DNA from: Bilabrum cf. latius
Taxonomy: Eukaryota > Bigyra: Bicosoecida > Bigyra > Bicosoecida
NCBI GenBank assembly: GCA_965178125.1
Contig: OZ237763.1
Coordinates: 372,001-436,000, forward strand
Length of the DNA: 64,000 nucleotides
Reading direction: 5' to 3'
Each line of letters begins with the position of its first letter. Position 1 is the first letter of the stretch. The position numbers were made by a program, and so were the translations under genes. This document shows, piece by piece, positions 58,823 through 64,000 of the stretch. The notes beneath the pieces were generated by a model. It saw only the letters and a list, made by a program, of their open reading frames with translations, did not search any database and was not told the origin of the DNA.

Positions 58823-61212
58823 ATGGATTGGGACCTCGACAGCGTTTTGAGCGTGCAAATGCCTCGTTAGGTGGAGATTCGAGACCGGCGCCTCGGCTGC
58901 CTGTCGCTTCTGAGCTAGGTAGCAATCGTTCTCTACATCATTGTTTGGGCGATCTTTCTTAATCGAGGCTACCGTCGGACCGTTTCAGCCGGCGGATTTT
59001 CTCAATTGGCGGTGCTGAAGCCAACTCGTCCGGTCGTCGCCGAGCATCGCTATGGCCCGGGGAATCGCAGCTGCACCCCTGCTGCTACAGAGTGGACTCC
59101 CAACATGACGTATTTCTCAAGCTCTGGAAAGGATTTGGCGGGAAACGAGTTTGGTTTTGACTGGCCAAGGTTCGAAGCCCCGAGGTACCACTGTGCCTTC
59201 TTCGAACCCACCGACGTTGCGACGTACGAGTACAACTCTGTTCACATCGCAAGCAGGCTCTCTGCATTTGTGTTTGGATATCCCGATCCCAGGAAGTGCC
59301 GCTTCTTGGTGGATGAGGACTGCGGGATGCAGCTGGTCGGCTAGAACCTTCCACTGTATACGTGGCTGCCGGAGTACTACGTAGTAGAAATCCACCACGC
59401 CGTCTCCGCGCCAGAGTTGAACTTGTTTATGGCAGGGGACCAGCTGGAGGGCACGCTAGAGCAGTGGGCATGCCGAGACGGATAGCATAAATGCAGCCGC
59501 GAGACGTTTGACCCATGCTCCGTGTATGAGAACCGTTCCCGGTGCCACGAACTTGGCATACGCTCCGGCTCGGCAGGCAAGGTTACGCGCCTTCCACTGA
59601 AATCAATACTGCGCGCCGCGGGAATCCCCGACCTGGACGTGTGGAACTGGGTGAACGGCGACGGGTCCACGACGAATTCGGGTGTCCCGAGGCATGAGGA
59701 CGTCGACAGCGACAGGCTCGCCACGATCCGAAACGGAGGCATGGACATCGTGCTGCTGATCGAGTATCGGAATGATAAGTGAGGAAGAGTCCTACAAGCC
59801 CACAGCCCGGCAGGCTTTCGCTGCGCGGTCCCCCCTCCGAGTCATCACACCGCCTCGCCTCGTCGCCATCAGATGATCCCTGCCCCTCTCTCACGCCCTC
59901 CGACTGCCGATTCCGCCCCTTTCACGCGTGCCCTGAAGCGCGCAGGCGACTCTTTGATTCCAGCCACATCACGTTCACGATTCGTCCCACGGCCCTACCT
60001 AACGGCCAGGGCATCTTAAATCAGACCATCCGGGAGCCGGCCTACCGCAACATGACCATCATAGAGAGGGCCGGCATCCGCTTGAGGGTGCTGCAGGTTG
60101 GAACGGTCGGCGTGTTTGATTTTCAGGCGCTCCTGCAGACGATCGTTTCGTCCATCGCGCTGCTTGCGATTTCCTCTACGGTCGTCCAGGTGATCGCGCT
60201 CAACTGCTGCCCCCTGAAAGCTCTCTACAGCTAGTACAGGAAGGCAGTCACTCCCAACCTGTACGAGATGAAAGGATTGAACGATGCGATCATGGCCCGA
60301 CTGGAGACCGAGGACCTCATCAACCCTCGGCCCGCCATCCTGTTCGAGGCAGGCCAGGAGCACTCGTAGGACGGCAAGTCGGGAGTGGAGGTGGGCGTGC
60401 GCTCGCACAGAAAGGTGCGCGTTGTGGACCCAGGGAATCCCGTCAGGTCTCATCTGGAAACCACCATGGGGGAGCAGTACAGGAAGCTAGGGGGTCGCCA
60501 GCGGTCCAGGCTGGGCTCTCTCGGGGACCCTGATTTCCACCACGACGTGCTGGAGAGGGGGAAAGCGAGGCACGACGGGGGCGGTGCTGGTGCCGGTGCC
60601 GGTGCCGGTGCCGGTGCCGGTGCCGGTGCCGGCTCGATGCAATCTGGCAGGCACGGTTACGGCGAGAATTAGGATGATGAAGAAGACGAAGATGAAGAGG
60701 AGGAAGAGGAGCACAGGGACCGATCGCTCACGTGGGACAGGAGTCGCCCGAAGCACTAGCGGCCACCAGGAGCGAGCAGCCCGAGGGCAAGGGGAAGGGC
60801 AGGCGGAGGCACAGAAAAAATGTCCCCAGATCGACAGCGTGTGGGGACAGGGGCACGGGCACGGGCGCAGGCTGCCTCTGCCAGTGGCAACTATCAATTC
60901 GGTGCCGGTTCTGGAAGACGAAGGAGCACCCTCGAGATGAGCACGCGGGCAAGTGCTTCTAGGGGAGGCAGCGCACGGGGCAGCTTGAGCCCTCCTGGGA
61001 GGCGAAGTTCTTCCATAGTTGCGAATCCAATGCTCCGCGGCGGACAGAGTGGGCTCGCACCGGTCCATTCCGGGGGTGACAGCCACGGTGCGGTTCGTGG
61101 TGCGGCCGGAGGTGCAGCTGCTCGAGGGACTTTGGCGGGCGGACGGGGTGATTCCAGGCGGTCCACGGTGGAGGAATTCAAAAATGGTTCCGCAGGATTT
61201 GCCGGACTGTGA
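58823..61212 (+). CDS. P2X-type ligand-gated cation channel 2, two exons, eight TAG codons
   Basis: The model is join(58823..59778,59946..61212), 740 residues, ending TGA; an in-frame ATG at 58787 is an alternative start. MDWDLDSVLSVQMPR-TAG-VEIRD parallels P2X-1. In helix 1, LLS-TAG-VAIVLYII places TAG (58916-58918, residue 32) where P2X-1 has Gln and animal P2X have a conserved Gln. Ectodomain matches P2X-1 (TYTWLPEYYVVEIHH, TRLPLKSILRAAGIPDLD, IVLLIEYRND). Helix 2 is LQTIVSSIALLAISSTVVQV. A TAG follows CCPLKALYS at the same place as in P2X-1. The long tail has a Gly-Ala repeat, an acidic run and Arg/Ser-rich text. P2X-1 has one extra intron. Confidence 0.87.
60583..60630 (+). repeat. Eight tandem GGTGCC hexamers coding Gly-Ala
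   Basis: In-frame hexanucleotide repeat in the cytoplasmic tail of P2X-2; the first unit is ggtgct, the rest ggtgcc. Confidence 0.9.
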
Positions 61213-61860
61213 TAAGTTACTCCATCGTGTGTGTCGACGAGCTCGAATGGCTCTGGCCCAACTGAAACGTGAAAAATTCTGCCAGTCAATAATCTGCACG
61301 CAACAATGCGCATCTGGTTTTGTTTGCGGTGGTGCCAATTCATCAGAACATTGGATTGCTTTATCGCACTAGCTGCTCATACAGATAAAAGAGTATATCT
61401 ACTTGCTCTAATTCCTAAATGTGAGGTGGTATTCGCTAGTCTTTGATATTTACGACAAGTTTGTGCGACCGTCAGCGTGCAGACGCGGTGTTTTCTGTTG
61501 GCGCGACCTGCCTCCAAAGCGTGGCATTGCAGAGACGCCTGCTGTCGGCCCTCTATAATCTGCATGCGCAATAGGAAAATTCTAAGGTGAAACGTGCGGG
61601 GCGCACTGCAAGCTGACGACGCTTGATTGCATTGCCTTCCGCACCAGTATTTTCTGTGTTGCCCCCTTGCTCAGAGTTTGCAACCTCTGGATCACAGTGC
61701 GATTTTCTAGTATTATTTGGTTTTTGGTGTTAAATTATACGCTAGTCAGCTTAAAGGCGCGCGCCATGGCGACATTGCTCCAAAGTGGACTCCTCGGATC
61801 CACGTCTCGACCCTACGCACGAGTTCGCTGTGGTCCACTTGCAGCCAACCGCAATCCCGC
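61213..61860. other. Spacer before the lectin gene
   Basis: About 650 bp between two plus-strand genes, AT-richer than coding DNA. No gene recognised. Confidence 0.4.
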
Positions 61861-64000
61861 ATGTTGTATCGCAATTCTTTTCCCTCATTGCGCAGGAGTT
61901 GGAGCTAGAAACAGGCCTCCGCGGCGCTGCTAGCGCTGCTTCTGCTGTGCGGTGCTGTTGCCTAGCAGCAGTGCTCCTCCAGCGACGCCGCCGTGGCAAC
62001 AGCTCTGAGCAGCCCGAAAATTCTCTGCATCGGGGTGGACGGGCACAACCCGTACGATTAGGACTTCGTGCGGGCCTACAACGCCCTTCGCTCGTATGGC
62101 TCGAGCTCTGGCCGCGGGTGGTCTGTGTCGTACCACCTGCTGACGCCGTCGAAGCCGCTGTCCAAGACGACCCTAGACAACTACGACGTCATTTTCCTGT
62201 ATGATCTTGGGTCGTATTCTCACGACACTTCAACAAGCATGCGTAACTCGTTCTACGCGATAGGAGACTGGTACAACGCCAAGAGAACGAGTGTCGGTGA
62301 GGAAGCGTTGTTTGAGGGCTTTATTGGTGCCCCCGCCTTGGGGCGGCCCTGCTGTGTATGGGGTATAATCGCTTACCTGTATATTGGTAGTACGCACTGG
62401 TCGTGCGGAGGTCCCGTGTTTCTCCTTGTGTCGCCTTTCGTCCGTTTTGCCGAACGTTCGTTGGGCTTCACATCGCGTCACCGCCGGCACTGCATGGATG
62501 GCGCGCGCGCACTCATGCCAGACCCAGACCCAGACCCAGTCCCAGACCTATTTTGCAGGCGATAAACTTCACATCATTTGCGATGGACGGATCATTTCTT
62601 CTTGGTGGAAGAGTAGGTGGCAAATTGCCTATAAGTGAGTACCTCTCTACTGCCTATTGTCGCACATGGTAAATGTTATCTGCCAAAGCGTTGAGTAATT
62701 ATAATGCTATTTCTAGGACGTAGTAGAAATAGAATTTACTTATCTATTTAACGCAAAGCCTGCTGCTGCACCGGATGCACTGGCCGCACGTCTCACCTAA
62801 ACCTCTGCCACGCAGCTACGTGTACGCCATGGTGAAGCGTGGAGGCGGCCTGATTCTTTCTACTGATCATGCGCCGGCATTCGTAGATGGAATAAATTAC
62901 GTAAACGCGCGCATCGGCATTGCAGGATTCAGTGGTAACTTCCGGTGAGTCGTCGAGCGGCTCCAAGACTGAGCGTATCGCGTTGAAGCACCGAGCACAC
63001 AGCCGACACGTCCACACTTTCCTTTACAATAATCTCTTACCCAATGCAGTCTCACGTATATCCCCACCGATTCGAACCACGTGATCATGAAGGAGCCGGC
63101 TCAGGCCACATTCTCTGGCAGCACCACGAGGCTGTCAGACGGCCGCACGTTCAACCGCTACCTGTGGGACAACAGCAGCCCCTCGCAGACTCCTTACGGT
63201 CTGCAGTCTAATGGAGCATTCCTGTACAGCGTGGCGTTCCATTCTGGCAACACGCGCACGCCGGGCATTTCCACCACGATCACCGGTGCGCTCAACTTTG
63301 GAGTGAAGATCGACTCGCCCGCGTGCGACCACGTGCACACTCACGGGACCTCAATCACCATCCGAGGCTCGGTGCGCGTGGCTAGTCGCTCGCCGTACAC
63401 GTACAAGTGGTCCAGCGACGTGCAGGGAAACCTCGGCAGCGGCTCTTCCATCTCGGTTTCGACCCTGCGCACCGGCAGGCACATCATCAAGCTCGAGGGC
63501 AGGGACGCCTTCAACTCCCTGGCGATCGCCAACGTGCGCATCTTCGTCAGGAAAGCCGACGGAAACAGCTGCTCGGCCGATGACGATTGCAGGAGCGGCA
63601 ACTGCGTGGACGGCGTGTGCTGCAACGTGGACTCGTGCTCCGGGCACGGCAGGTGCCAGTCCGGCACTGGACGGTGCTTGTGCGACGCTGGCTTTGGCAA
63701 CAGCAAGTGCTCTGGCTGCCTGACCAACTACTACGGCACGAGCTGCAGGTATTGCCTGGCCTCGGAGACATGCTCCGGGCACGGCAGCTGCGCGTCCACC
63801 ACCGGGCTGTGCTCGTGCTCCTCCCCCTGGGAGGGCGGCTCCTGCTCCGAGGGCCCGTTGGCCGTGTGCACGGGCGGGTGGACCGAGTCTAGCGATGGAA
63901 ACAGCTGCTATCTGTACTCTGGCAACGAGGAGGCGGATCGCAAGACGTGGACGGACGCGCAGAGTGCTTGCAGGCAGGCGGGCGGATATCTGGCCACGCT
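61861..64000 (+). CDS. Secreted amidotransferase-like, EGF and C-type-lectin protein (3' end outside window), three TAG codons
   Basis: The model is join(61861..62296,62559..62634,62816..62944,63050..>64000). It starts MLYRNSFPSLRRSWS-TAG-K, then the signal core ASAALLALLLLCGAVA, with TAG-CAG-CAG giving QQQ right at the cleavage point. The N-terminal domain (KILCIGVDGHNPYDQDFVRA, YDVIFLYDLG, KLHIICDGRIISS, MVKRGGGLILSTDHAPAFVD) looks like a flavodoxin/ThuA-like amidotransferase fold. A beta-sandwich follows (SITIRGSVRVASRSPYTYKW), then Cys-rich EGF-like modules (CSGHGRCQSGTGRCLC, CSGHGSCASTTGLCSC), then the start of a C-type lectin domain (WTESSDGNSCYLY, TWTDAQSACRQAGGYLA). Exon phases agree throughout; the first donor could instead be at 62291. 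Probably a surface or secreted carbohydrate-binding protein. Confidence 0.82.

Overview
This is nuclear DNA from a compact, intron-containing, moderately GC-rich single-celled eukaryote. It encodes a kinesin-9 motor (a flagellar motor family), the Elongator subunit ELP1, an ABCC transporter, two P2X-type ion channels, a selenoprotein W and several large secreted or cell-surface proteins. I cannot name the lineage. A flagellated alga or heterotrophic flagellate fits best. No mobile element, CRISPR array, rRNA or tRNA was recognised.

The central result is a non-standard genetic code. Read with the standard code, most genes break at TAG. With TAG as glutamine they become continuous, and exon phases agree across every intron I solved. 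I count about 69 in-frame TAG codons in 19 genes. Of 25 complete gene ends, about 22 are TGA, 3 are TAA and none is TAG. The identity Gln comes from conserved positions: the P2X first-membrane-helix Gln, the NGQS motif of a local gene family and the INILQA motif of RNase HII. TGA is a stop but also encodes selenocysteine once, in a SelW gene with a CxxU motif.

Layout: 0-1.3 kb, C-terminus of a Ser/Pro-stalked membrane protein. 1.6-2.0 kb, LEA-like protein. 2.3-9.6 kb, ELP1. 10.6-14.7 kb, three tandem two-exon genes for secreted proteins of about 250 aa. 14.9-17.9 kb, enolase-superfamily enzyme, an unknown protein and selenoprotein W. 18.2-21.9 kb, three proteins of unknown role, one a secreted J-domain protein. 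22.1-28.4 kb, ABCC transporter. 28.6-34.6 kb, RNase HII, a TrhO-type rhodanese and a DMT-type transporter. 34.7-38.5 kb, a 1,262-aa secretory protein with 13 TAG codons. 38.6-40.7 kb, a five-exon sulfatase. 40.9-44.3 kb, kinesin-9. 44.6-47.4 kb, ankyrin protein and a small coiled-coil protein. 48.4-50.7 kb and 58.8-61.2 kb, the two P2X genes, flanking an LRR gene, its broken copy and a large FG-GAP membrane protein. 61.9 kb to the end, a secreted EGF/C-type-lectin protein cut off by the window.

Introns are short (about 90-450 bp), usually start GTGAG or GTAAG, and most end in CGCAG. The second half is rich in surface and signalling proteins. The first half is mostly housekeeping.
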